The notes beneath the pieces are model-generated. The model made no database searches. It was not told the DNA's origin and was given only the letters and a program-made list of their open reading frames with translations. A stretch of DNA of 6,951 bases from Rhodothermaceae bacterium (lineage in GTDB: Bacteria > Bacteroidota > Rhodothermia > Rhodothermales > JAHEMB01), in contig JAHEMB010000187.1 of NCBI GenBank assembly GCA_024643915.1, positions 1 to 6,951 of the forward strand, read 5' to 3'. The translations under genes were made by a program, and so were the position numbers. This document shows, piece by piece, positions 1 through 5,987 of the stretch; the stretch's first letter is position 1, and the number at the start of each line of letters is the position of its first letter.

Positions 1-29
1 CGCCGCTTACGACATACCCATCAATATCT

Positions 30-105
30 GATTTTGGATTGCGGATTTTGGATTGGTTAATACTATGAGTCGATCTGCAATCCGCGATCTCAAATTTGCA
101 ATGGG
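30..105. repeat. AT-rich intergenic repeat: tandem 12-mer plus inverted copy
   Basis: Two perfect copies of GATTTTGGATTG lie at 30-41 and 44-55 (period 14). A degenerate inverted copy follows: 31-47 pairs with 79-95 at 14 of 17 positions, leaving a 31-base loop. The stretch is much AT-richer than the genes beside it. It ends just before the ATG codons of the first gene. A weak sigma-70-like pair can be drawn inside it (TTGCGG at 39-44 and TACTAT at 61-66, 16-base spacer), but only the TTG of the -35 box matches, so I do not call a promoter. Related 'ggattgcggatt' runs occur between genes in several bacterial genomes (from memory, not checked). Its role is unknown. Confidence 0.7.
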
Positions 106-119
106 CTATGTCGCGTGCC

Positions 120-620
120 ATGCCTGAAGAAACGTTTGCCGAGGCGCAGGCGGCGATGGAGTGCCGTGACTGGGAAGCGTTCTTCGCTTGCTTCGCGCCG
201 GGTGACGTGAGGAAGTTCGTGCGCAACGGTGTGTCCATCGTATTGCTGATGGCCGACGACGAAGCGTTCGGCGCGCTGTGCGAGGCCCACCGCTTCGAGA
301 CGCAAGAACTGCGGGCCGCGAATGCTACTGCCGATGCGAAACTCTACAGCCAGGCCCTGCGAAAAGCCCTGAGGCGCGTGCCTGACTTGACAGCGTTCGC
401 GGCCGCCCTCGAACGGCATACGCGGGGCCGGATGGGCGGCGGCTCGGTATCTGCTTCCCTCTTTCTCGGCGAAACGCTCGAAGACCTAGTGATTGAAGGC
501 GACCGGGCTTGGGCCACCCGCCGCATTACGCCCGACTTTACCGAGGACGTGGGCTTCGAGAAGCGGGGCGGCGTGTGGTTCATCCGGCTCTTTGCCCGCC
601 GCCCGCGCAAGACCCGTTAA
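120..620 (+). CDS. Hypothetical protein, possibly NTF2-like (about 166 aa)
   Basis: I do not recognise this protein. It is 166 aa from the ATG at 120, soluble, with no signal peptide or membrane segment. The N-terminal part is helical and acidic (FAEAQAAMECRDWEAFFACF). The C-terminal part looks like beta strands, with a DLVIEGDRAWATRRI segment followed by a GGVWFIRLFARR end. A short helical start with 'DW..ff.cf' followed by a 'v.gd.A.a......f.k..g.W.i.l' ending resembles small NTF2/SnoaL-like proteins, but this is a weak guess. Alternative starts are ATG 108 and TTG 96. TTG 96 falls inside the upstream repeat and none of the three has a Shine-Dalgarno site. The stop lies 14 bases before the DUF3291 gene, so the two are probably cotranscribed. 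Coding is supported by codon bias typical of the neighbouring genes. Confidence 0.68.
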   Translation: MPEETFAEAQAAMECRDWEAFFACFAPGDVRKFVRNGVSIVLLMADDEAFGALCEAHRFETQELRAANATADAKLYSQALRKALRRVPDLTAFAAALERHTRGRMGGGSVSASLFLGETLEDLVIEGDRAWATRRITPDFTEDVGFEKRGGVWFIRLFARRPRKTR

Positions 621-634
621 CCTCGGATGGTGCC

Positions 635-1105
635 ATGGAACACCACCTCGCCCAGATCAACATCGCGCGGATGCGCTTCCCGCTCGACGACCCCGCGATG
701 GCGGGCTTCGTCGATAACCTCGAAGCGATCAATGCGCTTGCGGAGGCCGACCCCGGCTTCGTGTGGCGCCTGCAAACCGACGAGGGCGACGCCACCGCCC
801 TCCGCATCTTCGACGATGACCGGCTCATCGTCAACCTCTCCGTGTGGGGGAGCGTCGAGGCGCTGAAAGGCTACGTTTACCAGAGCCGCCACGTCAATTT
901 TGTGCGGCGGCGCAAGGCATGGTTCGAGGCGTTCGACGGCGCGTACTACGCCCTCTGGTGGGTGCCGCGCGGCCATACGCCCACGGTGGAAGAAGCAAAG
1001 GCCCGCCTCGAACACCTTCAACAGCACGGCGAAAGTGCGTTCGCCTTCTCGTTCAAGGAAGTGTTTGCGCCGGAGGCCGCCGAAGTGGCGGCACCGTCAG
1101 GTTGA
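635..1105 (+). CDS. DUF3291 domain-containing protein (156 aa)
   Basis: The protein is 156 aa and matches the DUF3291 family over its whole length, as I recognise it. It opens with LAQINIARMRFPLDDPAMAG (residues 5-24), continues with NLEAINALAEADPGFVWRLQ (28-47) and RIFDDDRLIVNLSVWGSVEAL (57-77), and then has a conserved Trp/Phe-rich core RRRKAWFEAFDGAYYALWWV (91-110) and HTPTVEEAKARLEHL (114-128). The family is thought to adopt a dimeric alpha/beta-barrel fold related to ABM-type monooxygenases; no reaction is established. It is soluble, with no signal peptide. The ATG at 635 is chosen because family similarity begins a few residues later; the frame is open further upstream (to about 509), but that part overlaps the preceding gene and shows no family similarity. 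The gene lies 14 bases after the preceding gene. It ends 9 bases from the convergent EcsC-family gene with no visible terminator between them. Confidence 0.88.
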   Translation: MEHHLAQINIARMRFPLDDPAMAGFVDNLEAINALAEADPGFVWRLQTDEGDATALRIFDDDRLIVNLSVWGSVEALKGYVYQSRHVNFVRRRKAWFEAFDGAYYALWWVPRGHTPTVEEAKARLEHLQQHGESAFAFSFKEVFAPEAAEVAAPSG

Positions 1106-1114
1106 GGGCAGTGC

Positions 1115-1702
1115 CTACAGAAATTTGGCTTTGGCGCAGCGGCCCACATGGGCTGTCACGTAAGCGTCGGAGCCGGCCCCGAGGACGCCCCCCAGGAGGG
1201 GCAACCGGCGGGCGCCCACCTTGCGCAGCGCCACACTGCGGGTCGCCCGCATCGCCAGGCGCGCGGATTTCTCCACCGCGAACCGCACGGCCTTCTCGGC
1301 CAGCTTCGTCGCGGTCCGGCTCACGACCTCCTCCTCTTCGTCGTTCCGCCCTGCATCGCCGATCTTTTCGAGCAGGCAGTCGATGACCTGGTCCTGCGTG
1401 GCCGGAGCGCCGAGGTCGCGCCCGCCCATCACGGCGAGGGCGGCGCTCATGTGGAGTTGCACGAGCGCCACGCCTACGAGGTTGGCCGGGAGCGTGATGG
1501 GCAGCAGCAAGAAGCCCGGCAGCCCGCTCACGAAACCCGTCGCCCCGCCCAGGCTCGTGTAGAAAGCGATGAGGCGGTCGGCGTAGACCTCCATTGAGCC
1601 CTCGTCTTTGGCGAAACGGGCGGCCGCCTCGGCGGGCGTGCCCAGGCCCGGCAGGCCATCCACGACTTTCTTGTAGAGCGGCTTCAACAACTTCGATCTC
1701 AC
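1115..1702 (-). CDS. EcsC family protein (195 aa)
   Basis: The protein is 195 aa and has the EcsC-family layout. A glycine-rich hydrophobic segment, GGATGFVSGLPGFLLLPITL (residues 52-71), leads into PANLVGVALVQLHMSAALAVMGG (72-94). A charged middle with an acidic run (DEEEE, 121-125) follows, then a basic amphipathic helix region. The end is the typical LPLLGGVLGAGSDAYVTAHV (168-187). The family is named after EcsC of the Bacillus Ecs ABC-transporter locus, but no Ecs transporter genes lie nearby and no biochemical activity is known for the family. The hydrophobic segment could associate with membrane. The start is GTG at 1702, supported by GGAG eight bases upstream (1711-1714). The gene lies 112 bases downstream of metG on the same strand and could be read from metG or its own promoter. 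Confidence 0.85.
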   Translation of the reverse strand: MRSKLLKPLYKKVVDGLPGLGTPAEAAARFAKDEGSMEVYADRLIAFYTSLGGATGFVSGLPGFLLLPITLPANLVGVALVQLHMSAALAVMGGRDLGAPATQDQVIDCLLEKIGDAGRNDEEEEVVSRTATKLAEKAVRFAVEKSARLAMRATRSVALRKVGARRLPLLGGVLGAGSDAYVTAHVGRCAKAKFL

Positions 1703-1710
1703 GGTGCTAT

Positions 1711-1714
1711 CTCC
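1711..1714 (-). promoter_or_regulatory. Ribosome binding site for the EcsC-family gene
   Basis: GGAG on the minus strand lies eight bases before the GTG at 1702. It decides the GTG start, because no in-frame ATG sits near the N-terminus. Confidence 0.55.
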
Positions 1715-1744
1715 ATACTTGATTGGCAGGGTTGGTGGAGAAAT

Positions 1745-1768
1745 AACCGGGGGCCGACGAGCCAGGTT
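1745..1768 (-). terminator. Possible terminator after metG
   Basis: On the minus strand AACC-T-GGC / GCC-CCC-GGTT can form a seven-pair stem with an asymmetric internal loop and a six-base terminal loop. ATTTCTCC follows. A wider GTTGGT/ACCAAC pair (1731-1736 with 1777-1782) encloses it. It lies about 47 bases after the metG stop and before the EcsC-family gene. The T-tract is poor, so this may be only a leaky terminator or a structured leader. Confidence 0.3.
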
Positions 1769-1814
1769 CGGGCGCTACCAACATCGTTACCGTGCCTGAA
1801 TCACCGCGCCTACC

Positions 1815-3920
1815 TCACCGGATCACGGCGCCTTCCTCGCCGTCGGTCGTCAGGGGGGCGAGGCGGCCGTCGCGGTCCTCGGCCATCAGCAGCATGCCCT
1901 GGCTCTCCAGCCCGAAGAGGGTGCGCGGCTTGAGGTTGGCGACGACCACCACTTTCCTGCCTGCGAGGTCTTCGGGGGTCATTTGCTTGGCCACGCCCGC
2001 CAGGATCTGCCGCTGCTCGAAGCCCAGGTCCACTTCCAGGCGCAGCAGCTTGTCGGCTTTGGGCACCTGCTCCGCCGCCGTCACCCTCCCCACGCGCAGG
2101 TCCAGCTTCGCGAAGTCGCCGTACTCGATCTGATCGTTGAGGGGCTCGAAAGGTTTTGTTCCTGCCTGCTCTGCCTGGGGAGCGGGGGCGCCTAGGTTTT
2201 CCATCTGTGCTTCGATCTGTTCGTCCTCGATTTTGGTGAAAAGGATCGCTGCCTCGCCGAGTGCGTGGCCCGCCGCCAGGAGCGGCTGCCCCGCCTCGTC
2301 CCATCCGATTTTTCCTTCACCCGCATCCTCGCCGGGTGCGCTGGACCGCACGCCATCGAGGCGTAGCATCCGGCGCAGCGTCTCTGCCGAGAAGGGCAGG
2401 ACGGGCGCCATCAGCACGGCGAGCGAGGCGCAGAGTTGGAGGCAGACGTGGAGGGTGTTGGCCGCCGCCTGCGGGTCGTTCTTGCGCGTGTGCCAGGGCT
2501 CTGTATCGTTGAAATACTTGTTGCCCAGCCGCGCCAGGTTCATCGTCTCGAAGACGGCCTCTCGGATGCGGAACGCCTCGTAGGCTGTGCTGATGGTCGC
2601 GGGGAACTGCGCAAGCTGGGCAAGGACTTCCTGGTCCGCCTCGCTCGGATTTTCGAGTGCGGGCACCTGCCCGTCGAAGAAGCGGTGGGCGAAGGTCATC
2701 GTGCGGTTGACGAAGTTGCCCAGCACGTCGGCCAACTCGCTGTTGACGCGCTGCTGGAACTCGTGCCACGAGAAGTCGGCGTCTTTGGTCTCGGGCAGCA
2801 TCGTCGCCAGCGCATAGCGGAGCAGGTCGGGCGAGAAGTCTTCGAGGTACTCGTGCAGCCAGATGGCCCAGTTGCGGCTGGTGGAGAGCTTGCTGCCGGC
2901 GATGTTGAGGAACTCGTTGGCGGGCACGTTCTCCGGCACCACGTAGTCGCCGTGGGCCATCAGCATGGCGGGAAACATGAGGGAATGAAAGACGATGTTG
3001 TCCTTGCCGATGAAGTGGATCAGCTTCGTCCCGTCGTCCTGCCAGTAGGTTTTCCAGCGGTCCGGGTCGCCCTGCTGCTGCGCCCACTCGCGCGTTGCGG
3101 AGATGTAGCCGATGGGCGCGTCGAACCAGACATAGATGACCTTGCCTTCGGCCTCCACCCCGGCGGCCTCGGCCACGTCGGGGGGGACGGGCACGCCCCA
3201 GGGCACGTCGCGTGTGATGGCGCGGTCTTTCAGTCCGTCGGTGAACCAGCTTCGGATTTGCCCGAGGACGTTGGCCTTCCACTCCGGGTGCGTCTCGATC
3301 CACGTCTCCAACCTGGGCTGGAAGTCGCCGAGGGGGAGGTACCAGTGCGTCGTCTCGCGCAGTTCGGGGGTGGCGTTGGTGAGGGCGCTGCGGGGGTTGA
3401 GGAGCTCCGCCGGGCTGAGCGAGGAGCCGCACCGCTCGCACTGGTCGCCATAGGCATCCTCGTAGCCGCACACGGGGCACGTGCCGCGCACGAACCGGTC
3501 GGCCAGGAAAATCTCCGCCTCAGGATCATAAAGCTGCTTTTCCGTCCGCAGGTTGAAAACCCCCTTGCCGGCGAGCGTACGGAAGAAGTCCTGGCTCGTC
3601 TCGCGGTGGACGGCGGACGTGGTGCGCCCGTAATAGTCGAAGCTCATGCCGAAGCGCTCGAAGCTCTCGACGATCTGCGGGTGGTACCGGTCGACGATTT
3701 CCTGCGGCGTGGTGTCCTCGGCGATGGCGCGCATGAGGATGGCCACGCCCATCTCGTCGGAGCCGCAGACGTTAACGAGGTCGCGTCCCTTGAGGCGCTG
3801 GTAGCGGCAGTAGAGGTCGGCGGGCAGGTAGGCGCCCGCGAGGTGACCGACGTGGATCGGCCCGTTGGCGTACGGCAGCGCCGAGGTGACGAGGATACGG
3901 TCGAAGGGCTTGTCCGGCAT
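1815..3920 (-). CDS. metG: Methionyl-tRNA synthetase (MetG), with C-terminal tRNA-binding domain
   Basis: MetG charges tRNA-Met with methionine using ATP (EC 6.1.1.10), in the cytoplasm. From the ATG at 3920 it is 701 aa. The class-I fold shows ALPYANGPIHVGHLAGAYLP with the HIGH-type HVGH at residues 23-26. A single zinc knuckle of the E. coli type has Cys148, Cys151, Cys161 and Cys164. The KMSKS-type loop is KLSTS (344-348), followed by RNWAIWLHEYLEDF. The anticodon-binding helical domain follows (about 380-560). A variable linker leads to a C-terminal EMAPII/Trbp111-like domain (about 600-701; KLDLRVGRV, KADKLLRLEVDLG, GLESQGMLLMA), which aids dimerisation and tRNA binding. An in-frame ATG at 3980 would add 20 residues (MVERPSFATS...). 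I prefer 3920 because family proteins usually start about ten residues before the first strand; AGGCGG upstream of 3980 leaves some doubt. It is divergent from hisB. Confidence 0.97.
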   Translation of the reverse strand: MPDKPFDRILVTSALPYANGPIHVGHLAGAYLPADLYCRYQRLKGRDLVNVCGSDEMGVAILMRAIAEDTTPQEIVDRYHPQIVESFERFGMSFDYYGRTTSAVHRETSQDFFRTLAGKGVFNLRTEKQLYDPEAEIFLADRFVRGTCPVCGYEDAYGDQCERCGSSLSPAELLNPRSALTNATPELRETTHWYLPLGDFQPRLETWIETHPEWKANVLGQIRSWFTDGLKDRAITRDVPWGVPVPPDVAEAAGVEAEGKVIYVWFDAPIGYISATREWAQQQGDPDRWKTYWQDDGTKLIHFIGKDNIVFHSLMFPAMLMAHGDYVVPENVPANEFLNIAGSKLSTSRNWAIWLHEYLEDFSPDLLRYALATMLPETKDADFSWHEFQQRVNSELADVLGNFVNRTMTFAHRFFDGQVPALENPSEADQEVLAQLAQFPATISTAYEAFRIREAVFETMNLARLGNKYFNDTEPWHTRKNDPQAAANTLHVCLQLCASLAVLMAPVLPFSAETLRRMLRLDGVRSSAPGEDAGEGKIGWDEAGQPLLAAGHALGEAAILFTKIEDEQIEAQMENLGAPAPQAEQAGTKPFEPLNDQIEYGDFAKLDLRVGRVTAAEQVPKADKLLRLEVDLGFEQRQILAGVAKQMTPEDLAGRKVVVVANLKPRTLFGLESQGMLLMAEDRDGRLAPLTTDGEEGAVIR

Positions 3921-4146
3921 CAGGGATAATTTTCGGTCGGGTGGAAACTGGGAGGTAGCAAACGAAGGGCGTTCAACCATGTTCGCCGCCTACTGAGTGC
4001 TCGATTGCTTTTTACCGCAGCAAGGGGGAATCCTTCTCAGCATCTTCTGCGATGAACCATCAGATTTACCGAGTCTTCGCCCCTCGCCTCCTCTGTTTTT
4101 TTGCATATTCTAGGGAGCAGATAGGTGTGCGTGATGTGGTGAAGGG

Positions 4147-4228
4147 GCTATCAGCAGTTAGCCTGCAGAAAAAGAAGCTGAAAGCTGATCGCTGACGGCT
4201 GAAAGCTGATCGCTGACGGCTGAAAGCT
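4147..4228. repeat. 21-base tandem repeat with an inverted degenerate copy
   Basis: Two identical 21-base units lie head to tail at 4177-4197 and 4198-4218. Each starts GCTGAAAGCTGATCG and ends CTGACG. A third unit is broken after 10 bases (4219-4228, GCTGAAAGCT). Upstream, GCTATCAGCAGTTAGC (4147-4162) matches the unit in reverse complement at 12 of 16 positions, so the array can fold on itself across a CTGCAG palindrome (4163-4168) and an A-rich stretch. It lies 48 bases before the hisB start. Similar 'agctgaaagctgatcgctgac' runs are scattered between genes in various genomes (from memory). Confidence 0.8.
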
Positions 4229-4261
4229 AGGATGTCTCAGCCTTCGTTCCTCACACCTGCC

Positions 4262-4267
4262 AGGAAG
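4262..4267 (+). promoter_or_regulatory. Ribosome binding site for hisB
   Basis: AGGAAG lies eight bases before the GTG at 4276 and 20 bases before the in-frame ATG at 4288, so the spacing favours the GTG. Confidence 0.6.
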
Positions 4268-4275
4268 AACCATCT

Positions 4276-4893
4276 GTGCGAAAACCTATGGAAGCACCCG
4301 ATTTCCCGCCGCGCCGCGCCCGGGTGGAGCGCGCCACCGCAGAGACGAACGTGACGGTCGCGCTAACGCTCGACGGCGCCGGACGCTACGACAACCGCAC
4401 TGGTGTCGGCTTCCTCGACCACATGCTTGACCTCTTCGCCAAGCACGGCGGCTTCGACCTCGAAGTGCGTTGCGAGGGCGACCTGCATGTGGACGACCAC
4501 CACACAGTGGAGGACGTGGGCATCACGCTAGGCCAGGCTTTCGCCGAGGCCCTCGGCGACAAGGCGCACGTGGCCCGCTACGGCCACGCCTACGTGCCGA
4601 TGGACGAGGCCCTCGCCCGCGCTGCCGTCGATCTCTCGGGGCGCTTCTACCTCCACTTCGCCGCCGCCTTCTCCCGCGAGCGCGTGGGCGATCTCTCGAC
4701 CGAGATGGTCCGCCACTTCTTCTACGCGTTCGCTGAGCAGGCGCGGTGCAACCTCCACGTCGATTTGCTCCACGGCGAGAACGCACACCACCAGGTGGAG
4801 GCTGTCTTCAAGGTCGTCGCCCGCGCCCTGCGCTTGGCTGTCTCCCGTGACGCCGCCCACAGCCGCATCCCCTCGACGAAAGGACGGCTTTAG
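4276..4893 (+). CDS. hisB: Imidazoleglycerol-phosphate dehydratase (HisB, monofunctional)
   Basis: HisB dehydrates imidazoleglycerol phosphate to imidazole-acetol phosphate (EC 4.2.1.19), a late step of histidine synthesis, in the cytoplasm. The protein is 205 aa and carries only the dehydratase domain; there is no N-terminal histidinol-phosphatase half as in enterobacterial HisB. All signature segments are visible: AETN near the start (Glu23), GFLDHMLDLFAKHGGFDL (45-62), DDHHTVEDVGI (73-83), RHFFYAFAE (146-154), GENAHHQVEAVFKV (167-180) and the terminal STKG (200-203). The His and Glu residues of the two DHH/AHH motifs bind the paired Mn ions of the family. GTG 4276 is preferred over ATG 4288 on ribosome-site spacing, but the first 15 residues look unconserved. 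No other his gene is in the window. Confidence 0.97.
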   Translation: MRKPMEAPDFPPRRARVERATAETNVTVALTLDGAGRYDNRTGVGFLDHMLDLFAKHGGFDLEVRCEGDLHVDDHHTVEDVGITLGQAFAEALGDKAHVARYGHAYVPMDEALARAAVDLSGRFYLHFAAAFSRERVGDLSTEMVRHFFYAFAEQARCNLHVDLLHGENAHHQVEAVFKVVARALRLAVSRDAAHSRIPSTKGRL

Positions 4894-4967
4894 GCTTACT
4901 TTGTCAGTCGCCCGCAGCTCGTTTCGGGTTTACCTCGTCAGTCGGGCTTCGCTCTCGTGTCGGGTTT
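4894..4967 (+). repeat. Imperfect direct repeat in the hisB-proC spacer
   Basis: Two similar units of about 34-40 bases follow each other directly after the hisB stop. Each begins G(C/T)TTAC, contains GTCAGTCG and ends TCGGGTTT. The first 17 bases agree at 14 positions. The spacer is 109 bases long. Short CCCG/CGGG pairs near 4910-4928 are too weak to call a terminator. The function is unknown; it could be a decayed intergenic repeat. Confidence 0.5.
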
Positions 4968-5002
4968 TGCATTTCGAGTTTGAAGAGAAGAGCCATCCAA
5001 CT

Positions 5003-5827
5003 ATGCTATCGAACCACACTATCGCTGTCATCGGAGCGGGCAACATCGGGCGGGCGCTCATCGGCGGGCTGCTGCACGGGCACGAGCTCGACCCGGACCA
5101 GATCCGCGCTACGCGCCGCGATGCCCATGCCCTCGAAGAACTCCAAGCGCAGTTCCCCGGCATCCGCACCGGCGCCGATAACACGGAGGCGGCGCACGAG
5201 GCCACCATCATCGTGCTCGCCATCAAACCGCAGAACGCCGCGCAGGTCATCGAGGAGATCCGCCCGCACGTGCCGGCCGAGGCGATGGTCGTCTCGGTCC
5301 TGGCCGGTGTGACGACGGACGCCCTGCAACAGGCGTTCGGGCAGGACCTGGCAGTGGTCCGCGCCATGCCCAACACACCGATGCTGGTGGACGAGGGCGC
5401 TACGGCGCTCGCGGGGGGGCGCTTTTCTCAACCGGAGCACCTGGCCCTCGCGCGGCAGATGTTCGAGGCGGTGGGCAAGGTAGAAGAGGTGCCGGAGTAC
5501 CTGATGGACGCCGTCACCGGCCTCTCGGGCAGCGGCCCTGCCTACGTCTACATGTTCATTGAGGCCCTCACGGACGCGGGCGTGAAGCAGGGCATGCCCC
5601 GCCCCACGGCGTTCCGGCTGGCGGCGCAGACCGTCTTCGGTGCGGCCAAGCTGGTGATCGAGACGGGCAAGCACCCCGCCATCCTCCGCGACGAGGTGAC
5701 GACGCCCGGCGGCACCGCCATCGCCGCCGTGGCCGAGCTCGAATCGCACGGCTTGCGCACGATGCTCATCAACGCCGTCGCCACCGCCACCGCCCGCTCC
5801 AAAGAACTGAGCAAGCTGCAGGAGTAG
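5003..5827 (+). CDS. proC: Pyrroline-5-carboxylate reductase (ProC)
   Basis: ProC reduces 1-pyrroline-5-carboxylate to proline with NAD(P)H (EC 1.5.1.2), the last step of proline synthesis, in the cytoplasm. From the ATG at 5003 it is 274 aa, the usual family length. The N-terminal Rossmann fold shows IAVIGAGNIGRALIGGLL (7-24). LAIKPQ (72-77) and the VRAMPNTPMLVDEGATAL segment (119-136) follow. The C-terminal dimerisation domain has TGLSGSGPAYVYMFIEALTD (172-191). The family signature covers about residues 229-251 (RDEVTTPGGTAIAAV, LESHGLR). The frame is open upstream to 4847, overlapping hisB, but that extension is rejected because it lacks family similarity and the Rossmann fold should begin within about ten residues. 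The purine-rich GAAGAGAAG at 4982-4990 is 12 bases from the ATG, rather far for a Shine-Dalgarno site. Confidence 0.97.
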   Translation: MLSNHTIAVIGAGNIGRALIGGLLHGHELDPDQIRATRRDAHALEELQAQFPGIRTGADNTEAAHEATIIVLAIKPQNAAQVIEEIRPHVPAEAMVVSVLAGVTTDALQQAFGQDLAVVRAMPNTPMLVDEGATALAGGRFSQPEHLALARQMFEAVGKVEEVPEYLMDAVTGLSGSGPAYVYMFIEALTDAGVKQGMPRPTAFRLAAQTVFGAAKLVIETGKHPAILRDEVTTPGGTAIAAVAELESHGLRTMLINAVATATARSKELSKLQE

Positions 5828-5855
5828 GTTGTCGGTTTTCCGGTTGTCGGTTTTC
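5827..5855 (+). repeat. Perfect 14-base direct repeat at the proC stop
   Basis: GGTTGTCGGTTTTC occurs at 5827-5840 and again at 5842-5855, with a single C between (period 15). The first copy begins on the last base of the proC stop codon. No inverted partner is visible downstream. 'ggttgtcggttttc' runs are a familiar intergenic motif in several bacterial lineages (from memory, not checked). Confidence 0.75.
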
Positions 5856-5879
5856 AGTCTAGGAGGAAAAGCCCTGGAG

Positions 5880-5978
5880 AAACCCGGCGGGTCTGGGGCA
5901 TTTGCTTCTACCCTTCGCCAACGGCTCTTGTTGGCCGGTCCGCTATGACCGGCAACGCGATCGAGACCCACCGGGTTT
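5880..5978. repeat. Nested inverted repeat between convergent proC and M28 genes
   Basis: AAACCCGGCGGGTCT (5880-5894) and AGACCCACCGGGTTT (5964-5978) are reverse complements at 14 of 15 positions. The 69 bases between them hold a second stem: GTTG-g-CCGGTC (5930-5940) pairs with GACCGGCAAC (5947-5956), ten pairs with one bulged G and a six-base loop. A competing hairpin CCAAC/GTTGG (5918-5922 with 5930-5934) uses the same GTTG. On the plus strand the right arm runs into TTTGTTTCC. On the minus strand the left arm runs into TTTCTCC. It may act as a two-way terminator for both genes, or be a decayed small mobile element; no clear target-site duplication is seen. Confidence 0.6.
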
Positions 5979-5987
5979 GTTTCCCCC

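Larger units (their letters stand above)
3921..4275. other. Divergent metG/hisB spacer
   Basis: This spacer of about 355 bases holds no gene I can support. It must carry the promoters for both metG and hisB. On the minus strand TAGAAT (4107-4112) resembles a -10 box, but no fitting -35 hexamer lies 16-18 bases upstream of it. A run of seven or eight T lies at about 4095-4102. A small hairpin TTGCT/AGCAA (loop of nine) is present at about 4005-4023. The hisB-proximal half carries the 21-base tandem repeat described separately. I see no T-box, riboswitch or convincing operator. Confidence 0.5.

Noticed and set aside
2317..3480. A 387-codon frame on the minus strand within metG
   Set aside because: Same strand as metG but shifted in frame; the product is Arg/Pro/Ala-rich and without domains.
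2436..3929. A 497-codon open frame on the plus strand opposite metG
   Set aside because: It lies wholly antisense to an unmistakable metG. Its translation is a Val/Gly/His/Arg-rich low-complexity mirror of GC-rich codons and contains no recognisable motif. Long antisense frames are expected at this GC content.
4037..4060. A seven-codon leader peptide upstream of metG on the minus strand
   Set aside because: ATG to TGA encodes MVHRRRC with no methionine codons beyond the start. The nearest AGGAGG is 26 bases away and no attenuator stem follows it.
4147..4228. CRISPR array
   Set aside because: The units are directly adjacent with no spacers, only two are complete, and no cas gene is nearby.
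4847..5002. An N-terminal extension of ProC into hisB
   Set aside because: The extra 52 residues have no family similarity and cover the repeat-bearing spacer; the Rossmann fold begins normally from ATG 5003.
5880..5978. Integron attC site
   Set aside because: The fold-back shape prompted a check, but the expected RYYYAAC and GTTRRRY core ends are not in the right places and no cassette-like context or integrase is present.
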